From Polyangiaceae bacterium (GTDB lineage Bacteria > Myxococcota_A > Polyangia > Polyangiales > Polyangiaceae): a stretch of DNA of 64,000 nucleotides. The notes under the pieces are model-generated. The model was not told where the DNA came from. It worked only from the letters and a program-made list of their open reading frames with translations, and ran no database searches. Below are positions 25,793 through 34,360 of the stretch, in pieces. The stretch is taken from assembly GCA_020846005.1 (NCBI GenBank), contig JADLEQ010000070.1, forward strand, positions 1-64,000. Direction: 5' to 3'. The stretch's first letter is position 1; each line of letters opens with the position of its first letter. A program made the translations under genes and the position numbers.

Positions 25793-27043
25793 ATGATCGA
25801 GTGGTCCGAAACTCACCTCGCCATCCGCGAAATGACTCGCCGCTTCGTCGAGGCCGAGATCGTCCCGAAGCTGGACGACCTCGAGCACGGCGACCTGCCG
25901 CCCTACGACATCCTCCGCAAGATGCTCGCGACCTTCGGCATGCGCGACATGGCGCAGGTCCGCCTGGGCAAGGCGCTCGCGAAGGTGAAGGCGCGCGAGG
26001 AGGCGATCGCGCGGGGCGAGACGCCGCCCGCGACGGTCGAACGCGAGGCCTCGGGGGAGGAGGTCGCGATGCAGATGATCCCGATCATCGAGCTGTCGCG
26101 CCACTGCCCTGGCATGGTGACGGCGCTCGGCGTGAGCGTGGGCCTCACCGCGGGCACCATCACGAGCCGCGGCACCTCCCGGCAGATCGAGCGATGGGCG
26201 CTCGACCTGCTCACGCTGGACAAGGTCGGCGCCTGGGCGATCACCGAGCCTGGCTCCGGCTCCGACGCCTTCGGGTCGATGAAGGCCTCCGCGCGCCGCG
26301 TCGACGGGGGCTACGTCCTGAACGGCAACAAGACGTTCATCACGAACGGCCCCTACGCCGACACCCTCGTCGTCATCTGCAAGCTCGACGATCCGGGCTC
26401 CCCGCGCGGCAACGAGCCGAAGGATCGGCAGGTCCTCTCCTTCGTCCTGGACCGCGGCACGAAGGGGCTCACGCAGAGCAAGCCGCTCCGCAAGATGGGG
26501 ATGCACTCGTCGCCGACGGGAGAGCTGTTCCTGGAGGACGTGTTCGTCGAGAAGGATCGCCTCCTCGGCGAGACGGAGACGGTCAGCTACCGCACGGGCG
26601 TGAAGGACACCTTCACCTCGGAGCGCACCGGGGTCGCGGCGATGGCGCTCGGCATCGTCGAGGAGTGCCTCCGGCTGTCGCTCGAGTACGCGCGGACGCG
26701 CGTGCAGTTCGGCAAGCCGATCGGGGAGTTTCAGCTCATCCAGCTCAAGATCGCGAAGATGGAGGTGGCGCGCATGAACATCCAGAACCTCGTGTTCCGG
26801 ATGATCGAGCTCGGGCGCGCCGGCAAGGGGCTGAGCCTCGCCGAGGCGAGCGCGTGCAAGCTCTACTGCGCGCAGGCGGCCATGGAGGTCGCGCTCGAGG
26901 CCGTGCAGCTCTTCGGCGGCAACGGGTACATGGCCGAGTACCGCGTCGAGCAGCTCTGCCGCGACGCCAAGGTGCTCCAGATCTACGGCGGGACGGACGA
27001 GATCCAGACGAGCCAGATCGCCCGCAGCCTGCTCGCCGGCTGA
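25793..27043 (+). CDS. acyl-CoA dehydrogenase
   Basis: This 416-residue flavoprotein would oxidise an acyl-CoA to the 2,3-enoyl-CoA, passing electrons to ETF. Visible signatures are WAITEPGSGSDAFG (FAD/substrate motif), GNKTFITNGPYAD, ERTGVAAMALGIVEECL, YARTRVQFGKPIGEFQLIQ, and the C-terminal QLFGGNGYMAEYRVEQLCRD followed by YGGTDEIQTSQIARSLL. The catalytic Glu position in the YGGT/EI region fits the common acyl-CoA dehydrogenases, but the chain-length preference cannot be read. A roughly 25-residue charged insertion (KVKAREEAIARGETPPA) near residues 65-85 is unusual. The ATG at 25793 has no clear ribosome binding site and follows the C-rich array. No beta-oxidation partners are next to it. 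Confidence 0.88.
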   Translation: MIEWSETHLAIREMTRRFVEAEIVPKLDDLEHGDLPPYDILRKMLATFGMRDMAQVRLGKALAKVKAREEAIARGETPPATVEREASGEEVAMQMIPIIELSRHCPGMVTALGVSVGLTAGTITSRGTSRQIERWALDLLTLDKVGAWAITEPGSGSDAFGSMKASARRVDGGYVLNGNKTFITNGPYADTLVVICKLDDPGSPRGNEPKDRQVLSFVLDRGTKGLTQSKPLRKMGMHSSPTGELFLEDVFVEKDRLLGETETVSYRTGVKDTFTSERTGVAAMALGIVEECLRLSLEYARTRVQFGKPIGEFQLIQLKIAKMEVARMNIQNLVFRMIELGRAGKGLSLAEASACKLYCAQAAMEVALEAVQLFGGNGYMAEYRVEQLCRDAKVLQIYGGTDEIQTSQIARSLLAG

Positions 27044-27127
27044 GGCCGCGCCGGCCGCCGGGCCTCGCCGGGCGTGCCTCGCGCGGCTCGGGCCTTCCTG
27101 GGCGGGGCGGTGTACCCTTTGGGGGTG

Positions 27128-28975
27128 ATGCGAGCACGACGCCTCCTCTCTGGTATGATCACCGCCGGCGCCGCCCTCGGGGCGGCGTTCGCCTGCTCGG
27201 GTGACCCCGAGGTCCAGCGCAAGGGCGGCCTCGCCGGAGGGGGCGGCGTGGGCGCGACCGACGGCGGAGGGAGCGGCGGCTTCGGCGCAGACGGCGGCCT
27301 GTGCCTCGACGGGCAGGTCGTCTGCGAGGGCAAGATCGCGCGCACCTGCAACGCGACCGGAGGTTTCCGTGACGAGGTCGACTGCGGCGCGCGGGACTGC
27401 CGCCCAGGCGTCGGCTGCGTCGTCTGCACCCCGGGGGAGGCGACGTGCGCCGCGGGGCGCGCCACCGCCTGCTCCGAGGACGGCTCCCGCCTGTGGGAGT
27501 TCGACTGCGACGCCAACCAGGGGATGACCTGCGAGGCCGGACGCTGCGAGGGCGCGTGCACGCCGCCGTCGCTCGCCAACGGCTACCTCGGCTGCGATTA
27601 CTGGCCCACCGTCACGCCGAACCCGGTGTGGGAGGGCTTCGACTTCGCGGTCGCGGTCGCGAACGCGGGCGACCAGCCGGCGGAGGTGCTCGTGACCCGT
27701 GGCTCGAGCGTCGTCCGCACGGAGACGGTGCCCGCGGCGGGGGTGAGCGTCCTCACGCTCCCGTGGGTCCCGGAGCTCAAGGGCGGCGACGTGGACGCGT
27801 GTCAGCTCCCGCCCGAGCCCGGCGCGACGCGGGTCGTCTCCGGCGGCGCGTACCGCCTGCGCACCGACGCCCCCGTCACGGTGTATCAGCTGAGCCCGCT
27901 CACGTACTCCCTGAGCCCCACGCCCGCCGGCTGCCCGCTCGGCAAGGACTGCCCCGGGGGGTTCGGGGACACCTGCCTCTCTTTCTCCAACGACGCGACG
28001 CTCCTCTTGCCGTCGACGGCGTTCACCGGCAACTACGTCGCCGTGAGCTGGCCCGCGGCGAGCCAGCGCGCGGGGTTCGTCGTGGTGACCGCGGTCGAGG
28101 ACGACACCGAGGTGGAGCTGCTCGGGCGCGGGGAGTTCGCGGCCGGGGCGGGCATCGACGCCGCGGGGAACGGCAAGGTGACGCTCGCGCGCGGCGACGT
28201 CCTCGCCGCGCTCTCGACGACCCCGACCGCGGGCGGCGCGTACGGCTCGGACGTGTCCGGCACGCGCGTCCGCGCCACGAAGCCCGTGCAGGTGATCGCG
28301 GGCCACTCGTGCGCCAACGTGCCGACCGCCAGCACGGACGCCTGCGACCACCTCGAGCACGCGATGCTCCCCGTGGAGACGCTCGGCAGCGACTACTTCG
28401 TCACGTACCCCGCCGCGCTCGCCAGCCAGAGCCCCCACGTCGTGCGCCTGCAGGCGCTCACCCCCGGGACACGGCTCACGTTCGACCCGCCGAGCGTCTC
28501 GGCCCCGGTCACGTTGTCGCCGGCAGACGGCCCGCTCGAGCTCTCCGGCGTCGAGGCGGACTTCCGCGTCGTCGGCGACCACGCGTTCGCGATCACGCAG
28601 TACCTCCAGGGGCAGGCGTCCGTGCCGAGCGGCTCGGGCGATCCGTCGATGGGGATCGCGGTGCCCGCCGCGCAGTACCGGCGGGACTACGTGTTCGTCG
28701 CGTCGGAGACGTACGACGTGAGCTTCGTCAACGTGACGGCGCCGGTCGGCGCCACGGTGACGCTCGACGGCGCGGCCGTCCCCGCGACGGAGTTCTCCGT
28801 GATCGGGAGCTCCGGGTGGGCGGTCGCGCGCGTGCAGCTCGGCGCGGGCGAGGTGCACCGGGTCGAGAGCGACGAGGCGTTCGGCATCGTCGTCTACGGG
28901 TACGGGCTCTACACGAGCTACCTGTACGCGGGGGGGCTCGATCTGGAGAGGATCACGCCGCCGCCGGTGTACTGA
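27128..28975 (+). CDS. IgGFc-binding-like lipoprotein
   Basis: This 615-residue protein has a signal sequence and lipobox (LSGMITAGAALGAAFAC), a short Gly-rich linker, and a Cys-rich region of about 100 residues. A large domain follows that resembles the IgGFc-binding protein N-terminal domain: VWEGFDFAVAVANAGDQPAE, TAFTGNYVAVSWPAA, FVVVTAVEDDTEVELL, then VIAGHSCANVP and LGSDYFVTYPA. In animals this domain occurs in FCGBP; bacterial versions are secreted or surface proteins of unknown partner, so actual IgG binding should not be assumed. The ATG at 27128 follows GGGGGTG directly, and a -10-like TACCCT is 9 nt upstream. Downstream lies a 42-bp GC-rich duplication. Confidence 0.75.
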   Translation: MRARRLLSGMITAGAALGAAFACSGDPEVQRKGGLAGGGGVGATDGGGSGGFGADGGLCLDGQVVCEGKIARTCNATGGFRDEVDCGARDCRPGVGCVVCTPGEATCAAGRATACSEDGSRLWEFDCDANQGMTCEAGRCEGACTPPSLANGYLGCDYWPTVTPNPVWEGFDFAVAVANAGDQPAEVLVTRGSSVVRTETVPAAGVSVLTLPWVPELKGGDVDACQLPPEPGATRVVSGGAYRLRTDAPVTVYQLSPLTYSLSPTPAGCPLGKDCPGGFGDTCLSFSNDATLLLPSTAFTGNYVAVSWPAASQRAGFVVVTAVEDDTEVELLGRGEFAAGAGIDAAGNGKVTLARGDVLAALSTTPTAGGAYGSDVSGTRVRATKPVQVIAGHSCANVPTASTDACDHLEHAMLPVETLGSDYFVTYPAALASQSPHVVRLQALTPGTRLTFDPPSVSAPVTLSPADGPLELSGVEADFRVVGDHAFAITQYLQGQASVPSGSGDPSMGIAVPAAQYRRDYVFVASETYDVSFVNVTAPVGATVTLDGAAVPATEFSVIGSSGWAVARVQLGAGEVHRVESDEAFGIVVYGYGLYTSYLYAGGLDLERITPPPVY

Positions 28976-28980
28976 GGGGG

Positions 28981-29060
28981 GCGGGGGCGAGCGCGGGCGC
29001 GAGGGCGGGCGCGGGGGCGGGCGCGGGGGCGAGCGCGGGCGCGAGGGCGGGCGCGGGGGC
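28981..29060 (+). repeat. two copies of a 42-bp G-rich unit
   Basis: A unit starting GCGGGGGCGAGCGCGGGCGC at 28981 is repeated from 29023 with a 42-bp period; the second copy is cut at about 29060. It lies between the convergent IgGFc-like and 29081-30502 lipoprotein genes, directly after the former's stop. It contains many GGG runs. Confidence 0.8.
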
Positions 29061-29080
29061 TTGGGTCTGCGGGACGGGGC

Positions 29081-30502
29081 TCACGGGGTGGCGGGTTGCC
29101 AGGGGAGGGAGGTATGGTCCAGGCGGACGACGCGGACGGCGCGGCCGCCGTCCCAGACGCGGACGACGATCTCCTCCTCGTCGAGCCAGCGGAGGCCGAA
29201 GTAGGGGCCGAGCTCCCAATCGTCGCCGTCCGCGGCCCACGGGGGCAGGTCGCGGTAGGCGCCGTCGGAGAGGCGGCGGATGCGGGAGGTGCCGAGCGCG
29301 ACCAGGCCGGGACCCATGCGGGAGCCGGGGTTGTGGTGGCTGTAGGCCTCGGGTACGGTGGCGACGCGACGCGGCGCGGTGGGGAGGAGCGAGGCGTCGA
29401 ACGGCGAGGTCCAGAGCTTCACGTCGAGGGCACCGTAGTAGTCCGGGCTGGGGACCACCGCCTCCAGCCACGCCAGGGTCGAGCCCGCGCACATGGGAGT
29501 GCCTGTGCCGTCGGGCGGCGGGTGATCATGCACTACCGTGCCCTCCCCGCTCTCCCTACGGCCCAGGATGAAGGAGTCCGCGGTCACCGAGCCGGTGGCG
29601 AACACGTTGCGCCCGCAGGTGTACGGATCCACCAGCACGACGCCGCTGCCGGCCTCGAAGGGCTGGATCGCGCGGCTGGCGCCGGGGCGCAGATCGACGA
29701 GGCCGGCGCCGGGGCCGAAGTACACGGTGAGCCAGTCGCCCTCGAGGTCGATGGACTGGATGTAGGACCAGCCGGCTTCTCCGGTGCGCGCGGTGAAGCG
29801 TGGCGTCGAATAGGTCGACGGGTCGTGTACCGAGCCGACATAGAAGTCGAAGACGCCGCCGCTTGAAGGGGATTCCGTCTGGATCGAGTAGGCGGCGATC
29901 TGGTCGCCGTCGATTGAGAACGCCCCCATGCAGGTGCCCTCGAGGCTGCCCCACGCCCCAAGCGGCTCGCCCGTGTCGGCGTCGAACACGCCGAGGATGG
30001 ACCTGGTGTCGTCTGCCGGGCGGCCGGGCAGGGGCGGCAGCGGGGAGCGGATGAAGCCGACGTACGCTCGCGAGGCGGACTTGCCGAAGCTCCACGGTTT
30101 GGAGAGCAGCTCGCGTGGGCTCATTCGGCAGGCGGCGGGCAGCCCCGGGCACGGCTCCCAGCGGAGCGGCTCCACCTCGCGGGCGAGGTCGTCGGGGGCG
30201 TAGATCGGACAGCTCCCGCTCGTCACCACGTGCCAGCCGGGCCAGCGCGAGCTCCCGCCGCCGGTGCCGCCCGCCCCGCCAGTGCCGCCCGCCCCGCCAG
30301 TGCCGCCCGCCCCGCCGGTGCCGGCGGCGCCGCCCGAGCTGCCGCCGCCGGAGGCGTAGGTGTCGGGCGCGGCGTCCCTCGCCCCGTCGGGCGGCGCCTC
30401 GCGCGGTGCCACGTCGCGGCCGCACGCGGTGGTGACGAGCGTGAAGGCGAGCGCCGCGAGGCGCGGAAGGCGCTCGCGCCTCCGGGCGGGCGCAGCGGGC
30501 AT
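29081..30502 (-). CDS. lipoprotein with Gly-rich linker and beta-propeller-like domain
   Basis: This 473-residue protein begins with an Arg-rich signal sequence and lipobox (LAALAFTLVTTAC, Cys27). A linker of repeated GTGGAGGTGG units follows (about residues 50-85), then about 380 residues with recurring W and G-D strand patterns (LGVFDADTGEPLGAWGSLEG, WLTVYFGPGAGLVDLRPG, VALGTSRIRRLSDGAYRDLP), consistent with a WD40/propeller-like fold. I do not recognise the family. Its ATG overlaps the stop of a small upstream reading frame (TGATG), so translation is probably coupled. It was likely transcribed from a TTGACA promoter near 30832. Confidence 0.7.
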   Translation of the reverse strand: MPAAPARRRERLPRLAALAFTLVTTACGRDVAPREAPPDGARDAAPDTYASGGGSSGGAAGTGGAGGTGGAGGTGGAGGTGGGSSRWPGWHVVTSGSCPIYAPDDLAREVEPLRWEPCPGLPAACRMSPRELLSKPWSFGKSASRAYVGFIRSPLPPLPGRPADDTRSILGVFDADTGEPLGAWGSLEGTCMGAFSIDGDQIAAYSIQTESPSSGGVFDFYVGSVHDPSTYSTPRFTARTGEAGWSYIQSIDLEGDWLTVYFGPGAGLVDLRPGASRAIQPFEAGSGVVLVDPYTCGRNVFATGSVTADSFILGRRESGEGTVVHDHPPPDGTGTPMCAGSTLAWLEAVVPSPDYYGALDVKLWTSPFDASLLPTAPRRVATVPEAYSHHNPGSRMGPGLVALGTSRIRRLSDGAYRDLPPWAADGDDWELGPYFGLRWLDEEEIVVRVWDGGRAVRVVRLDHTSLPWQPATP

Positions 30503-30769
30503 CACCACCAACCCGCGCAGCCGGAGAGTGAGGACAGCGGCGCGAGCTCGGTGCGGGGAGCCTCGACGATGCGCGAGCCCGTGCCGCCCGCGACGTAGGC
30601 CGTGAGCCACTCGCTCGACAGAAGCGGATCGGCGTGGAGCGTCCCTCGCCTGGTCCGGGTGGTGGTCCGCGGGGCAGTGGTCGTGGACGGTCAGGTCGTC
30701 GCCGTCGGCGTCTCGGGGGCCCACGGGTGCCACGTCGTCGTCTCCGACGTGCGTGCGTGCGTGCGTCAC
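30502..30769 (-). pseudogene. small coding sequence with a +1 frameshift, coupled to the next lipoprotein gene
   Basis: On the minus strand, GGAGG followed 6 nt later by GTG at 30769 starts a frame (THARTHVGDDDVAPVGPRDA, then DGDDLTVHDHCPADHHPDQA) with G or C at most third codon positions. Near 30640, at GCG-AGG-GAC, coding character moves to the next frame (GTLHADPLLSSEWLTAYVAG, then GTGSRIVEAPRTEL, ending CAGWW). That frame ends in TGA fused to the next gene's ATG as TGATG. The span is 268 nt, i.e. 89 codons plus one extra base. This could be an inactivating insertion in the GGG run, a sequence error, or programmed frameshifting. I do not recognise the family. Confidence 0.55.
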
Positions 30770-30802
30770 TCCGATCCTCCTCCGCGTGGTGGCGTTGCCA
30801 GG

Positions 30803-30832
30803 ACGCTCGCGCGGGCGGGGGCGGGGTGTCAA
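30803..30832 (-). promoter_or_regulatory. candidate promoter with consensus TTGACA
   Basis: On the minus strand TTGACA (30832-30827) is followed after 18 bp by a weak -10-like GAGCGT (30808-30803). It would drive the small frameshifted gene and the 29081-30502 lipoprotein gene, with a leader of about 25-30 nt that includes the GGAGG. Confidence 0.35.
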
Positions 30833-30906
30833 GCGGCGGCCCGCAGGGAAAGGCGCCGGCGCGCAGAGGGGACGCGGGGTGCCCGTATCGGAGCCGGGGG
30901 GCGCGG

Positions 30907-31215
30907 GCGTGAGGGAGGGCGTGAGGGAGGGCGTGAGCGAGGGCGTGGGCGTGGGAGAGCGCGGGCGCGAGGGCGTGAGCGTGGGCGTGAGGGAGGGCGT
31001 GAGGGAGGGCGTGAGGGAGGGCGTGAGGGAGGGCGTGAGGGAGGGCGTGAGGGAGGGCGTGAGGGAGGGCGTGAGCGCGGGGGAGGGCGTGGGAGAGCGC
31101 GGGCGCGAGGGCGTGAGGGAGGGCGTGAGGGAGGGCGTGAGGGAGGGCGTGGGCGAGGGCGTGAGGGAGGGCGAGGGCGTGAGGGAGGGCGGGCGCGGGG
31201 CGGCGGGCGTGAGGG
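30907..31215 (+). repeat. 12-bp tandem array GTGAGGGAGGGC
   Basis: Seven perfect consecutive copies of GTGAGGGAGGGC fill 30987-31070, flanked by interrupted copies from about 30907 to 31215. The period is a multiple of three, so the array stays open in all frames, giving meaningless SLTP or VREG peptides. GGG runs every 4-8 nt make G-quadruplexes plausible. The core is the reverse complement of that at 25483-25752. It occupies most of the 558-bp gap between the small gene (30769) and the OmpA gene (31329), in which I see no other gene. Confidence 0.9.
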
Positions 31216-31328
31216 GGCTTGGGGGCGGGGGCTCGGGTCTGGGGGGCACGGGGGAGGGCTGGCACTGGGGTTGCACTCTCCGCCGGCGGCTGATGCGGTC
31301 TTGCGCTAGTCTTCGTAGTTCCGGCGAG

Positions 31329-32876
31329 ATGGGCACCCGAATTCGTGACAGTGGGCGTCAGGGCGCTGGCGGTCTCCGGCGGGCGGTCGCGGTGGGCGCG
31401 GGGATCTGCGCGCTGATCGCGGCGCGGCCGGCGGGGGCGCAGGCGCTTCGCTGGCACGGGACGGGGGCCGGGGCGAAGGCCGTCGACGTCTACCAGTCGC
31501 GGGAGCAGGGGTTCGGAGGCGCGCTGCTCGGCGCGGCGGAGCTGCGGCTCGGGGAGCGGTTCGGGCTCGCGCTCGAGCTCGGCAACCTGCTCCTGCTCTC
31601 GGGCGAGGCGCCGCGGGATCCCTCGTTCGAGCGGCGCGGCGTGGCGACGGCGATCACGGGCGGCTTCGGGCCCCGCGTGTACCCCTTCGCGCCGGGGACG
31701 GCGCTCGGGGGCGTGTGGCTCGCGGGGGTCGTCGGCGGGACGGTGACGGGCGGGCTCGGGCGGCCGCTCTTCGACGCGCACGTCGGGTACGACTTCTTCT
31801 CCGCCGACGGCACGCTCGGCGTGGGGCCGACGCTCGGGTACGTCCACGTCTTCCAGGGCGATCGGGAGCTCCGGCCGGAGGACGCCAACGTGCTCCTCGC
31901 CGGCGTCCACCTCGTCTACGGCGCGGCGTCCGCCGAGGCGGTGCGCGACGGGGACCGTGACTCGGATGGGCTCCGGGACTCCGTCGATCGGTGCCCGGAC
32001 GATCCGGAGGACTACGACAGCTTCCAGGACGAAGACGGCTGCCCGGATCTCGACGACGACGCCGACGGCGTGCCCGACGTGCGCGACGAGTGCCGCCGCA
32101 TCCCGGAGGACCGCGACGGCTTCCAGGACGAGGACGGCTGCCCCGAGGTCGACAACGACCTCGACGGCATCGTCGACAGCAAGGACTCCTGCCCGAACGA
32201 GCCCGAGGACCTCGACGAGTTCCAGGACGAGGACGGCTGCCCGGACCCGGACAACGATCAGGACGGCATCCTCGACAAAGAAGATCTCTGCCCGCTCGAG
32301 CCGGAGACGAAGAACGACTACGCCGACGAGGACGGCTGCCCCGACGAGCTGCAGGTGCGTGTCCTCGGCGACAAGATCGTGCTGGACGACCGCGTCCACT
32401 TCCAGGTGAACAGCCACATCATCCGCACCGTGAGCTACCCGCTCCTCGAGCGCCTGGCGAAGCTCATCGTCGAACACCCCGAGTACGTCCAGATCGAGGT
32501 CGAGGGGCACGCGGACGAGCGGGGCCCCGAGTGGTACAACAAGAAGCTGTCCGAGGACCGCGCGCGCAGCGTCATGGAATTCCTGATCACTCGGGGCGTC
32601 GAGCGGGCTCGGCTCTCCGCCGTCGGCTACGGCACGTCGCGCCCCCTCGTCGAGAAGAGCTCCGAGCACGCCTGGTACATGAACCGCCGCGTCGAGCTCC
32701 GGGTCACCCGCCAGACGAAGACGACCACCGTCCGTGACGCGCGCCCCAAGGGCGCCGAGTCCGGGGCGGCGAGCGCCCCCCCGGCAGGCGCGCCGCCCGC
32801 CGCCCCCTCGGCCCCCCCGCCCGCCGCGGGATCCGCCCCGCCTCCGCCCCCGCCCGCGAAGGGAGGCGACCGATGA
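31329..32876 (+). CDS. OmpA-family protein with thrombospondin type 3 repeats
   Basis: This 515-residue outer membrane protein has a signal sequence (AVAVGAGICALIAARPAGA), a barrel-like region of about 190 residues, and four Asp-rich calcium-binding TSP3-type repeats (DSDGLRDSVDRCPDDPEDYD, DDADGVPDVRDECRRIPEDR, DNDLDGIVDSKDSCPNEPED, DNDQDGILDKEDLCPLEPE). An OmpA C-terminal domain follows (VHFQVNSHIIRTVSYPLLER, VEGHADERGPEWYNKKLSED, MNRRVELRV). The last 55 residues are Pro/Ala-rich. This layout is common in Myxococcota, and the OmpA domain should grip peptidoglycan. The ATG at 31329 follows GGCGAG. The stop overlaps the next gene (ATGA). Confidence 0.88.
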   Translation: MGTRIRDSGRQGAGGLRRAVAVGAGICALIAARPAGAQALRWHGTGAGAKAVDVYQSREQGFGGALLGAAELRLGERFGLALELGNLLLLSGEAPRDPSFERRGVATAITGGFGPRVYPFAPGTALGGVWLAGVVGGTVTGGLGRPLFDAHVGYDFFSADGTLGVGPTLGYVHVFQGDRELRPEDANVLLAGVHLVYGAASAEAVRDGDRDSDGLRDSVDRCPDDPEDYDSFQDEDGCPDLDDDADGVPDVRDECRRIPEDRDGFQDEDGCPEVDNDLDGIVDSKDSCPNEPEDLDEFQDEDGCPDPDNDQDGILDKEDLCPLEPETKNDYADEDGCPDELQVRVLGDKIVLDDRVHFQVNSHIIRTVSYPLLERLAKLIVEHPEYVQIEVEGHADERGPEWYNKKLSEDRARSVMEFLITRGVERARLSAVGYGTSRPLVEKSSEHAWYMNRRVELRVTRQTKTTTVRDARPKGAESGAASAPPAGAPPAAPSAPPPAAGSAPPPPPPAKGGDR

Positions 32877-34345
32877 GCTTCGCGCGGCGGGCGCGCCTCG
32901 TCCGGCTCGGCCTCGCGCTGGCGCTCGCGCTGGCGGCGCCCGGCGCCTGCACCGAGACGGGGCTCGTGGGCGGCGAGTGCCGGGCCGGTTTCGCCCTCTG
33001 CGGCGAGCGCTGCATCGACGTGGCGTCGGACCCGCGCAACTGCGGCGCGTGCGGGCGCGAGTGCTCGCCCAGCGCGTCCTGCGTCGGCAGCTTCTGCGTC
33101 GCACAGCCGGAGGACGCCGGGCTCGACGCCTCCCAGGAGGGGGGCGGTGGGGTAGGGGGAATGGGAGGCAGCGCGGGGGCCGCCGGTGCCGGCGGCGCGT
33201 CGGGCAGCGGGGGCGGCGGCGCGTCGGGCAGCGGGGGCGGCGGCGCGTCGGGGGCGGGCGGCGGCGGCGCGGGCGCGGGCGGCACCTCCGGCGCGGGCGC
33301 GGGCGGCACCTCCGGCGCGGGCGCGGGCGGCGGTGGCGCCGGCGGGGGGCTCGGCGGGCTCGGCGGCGCGTCCGGCACCGGCGGGCTCGACGGCGGGCCC
33401 GACGCCTCGGCGGACGCCGCCGTGGACGCGCCGGACGCGACCGACGCATGCTCCCCTCCCTATGACACCGCCGCGCAGTGCGGCGACTGCTGGACGCAGT
33501 GCTTCGGCGCGACCCCGCTCTGCTCCCCGGCGGACGGCGCGTACGCCTGCGTCCCGCTCTGCGCGCCCCCGCTGACGGCCTGCTCCGGGCAATGCGTCGA
33601 CACCCAGATCGATCCCGAGAACTGCGGCACCTGCGGGAACGTCTGCCCGACGGGCCTGTGCCAGGGCGGGCAGTGCGTGGGCGCGACGGCGGGCCACATC
33701 GTCGTGCACTGCACCAGCCACGAGGGCACGACGACGGCGTCCCCCCAGGCCACGCTGCTCGGAAACGCCGCCTTCCTCCGGCCGAGCAACCCGGTGAAGA
33801 TCCTCGAGTTCGACCAGCACGCGGCCGCCCAGGCCCGCGCCCGGGTGGAGAACCTCCTCGCGGCCCAGGCGCTCGCGCGCGGGCGCACGCACACGCTCGA
33901 GCGCGTGAGCGCGCCCGCCGACGTGGCGACGCGCCTCAACGTCCTCGACTTCGACGTGCTGCTCGTGCTCGACCAGTCCCAGGCGCCGACCGGCGCGCTG
34001 GCGACGGTCGGGGCGTCGTGGGCCGCGACGCTCGACGCGTTCGCGCGAGCCGGGGGCGTGATCGTGGTGCTCTCGAGCGCGACGGGGACCGCCGAGATGC
34101 CGGCGCTGCTCTCCAGCGCGGGGCTGCTCACCGTCGCTGCCGAGCAGCCCTCGGTCGCGCTGCAGGCGAACGTCGCCCCGTTCGACGCGGTCGGCGTGAA
34201 CGTGCCGTCGCCCTTCGTCGCGCTCCCGCGGAGCTGCGCGATGACGCTCGGCGGGCCCGCGGATCCGTTCGTCGTGACCGTGGTGCGCGAGCTCGTGGAT
34301 GGCGGCGGCGAGCCGGTGCTCGTGCACCGGATCCGCGTGCCGTGA
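32873..34345 (+). CDS. Cys-rich lipoprotein with Gly-rich linker
   Basis: This 490-residue protein has a signal sequence and lipobox (LALALALAAPGAC). Two stigma-like Cys clusters occur, CGERCIDVASDPRNCGACGR and CVDTQIDPENCGTCGNVC, a C-x-D-x5-NCG-x-CG pattern frequent in secreted Myxococcota proteins. A linker of GGGGASGSGG repeats separates them (about residues 85-185). The C-terminal 220 residues start with HIVVHCTSHEGTTTASPQAT and form an alpha/beta-like domain with LDFDVLLVLDQSQAP and GGVIVVLSSATG, possibly related to class I amidotransferase-like or ThuA-like folds; this is weak. It overlaps the OmpA gene upstream, so the two are probably co-expressed at the cell surface. Confidence 0.72.
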   Translation: MSFARRARLVRLGLALALALAAPGACTETGLVGGECRAGFALCGERCIDVASDPRNCGACGRECSPSASCVGSFCVAQPEDAGLDASQEGGGGVGGMGGSAGAAGAGGASGSGGGGASGSGGGGASGAGGGGAGAGGTSGAGAGGTSGAGAGGGGAGGGLGGLGGASGTGGLDGGPDASADAAVDAPDATDACSPPYDTAAQCGDCWTQCFGATPLCSPADGAYACVPLCAPPLTACSGQCVDTQIDPENCGTCGNVCPTGLCQGGQCVGATAGHIVVHCTSHEGTTTASPQATLLGNAAFLRPSNPVKILEFDQHAAAQARARVENLLAAQALARGRTHTLERVSAPADVATRLNVLDFDVLLVLDQSQAPTGALATVGASWAATLDAFARAGGVIVVLSSATGTAEMPALLSSAGLLTVAAEQPSVALQANVAPFDAVGVNVPSPFVALPRSCAMTLGGPADPFVVTVVRELVDGGGEPVLVHRIRVP

Positions 34346-34360
34346 GCTCGCTGCGAGCGC

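Noticed and set aside
30907-31215. Possible CRISPR array
   Set aside because: The units are 12-bp direct tandem copies without spacers, and no cas genes are present.
30753-31328. N-terminal extension of the OmpA/TSP3 protein through the 12-bp repeat
   Set aside because: It would encode repetitive VREG peptides ahead of a normal signal sequence; the ATG at 31329 is followed by a proper signal peptide.
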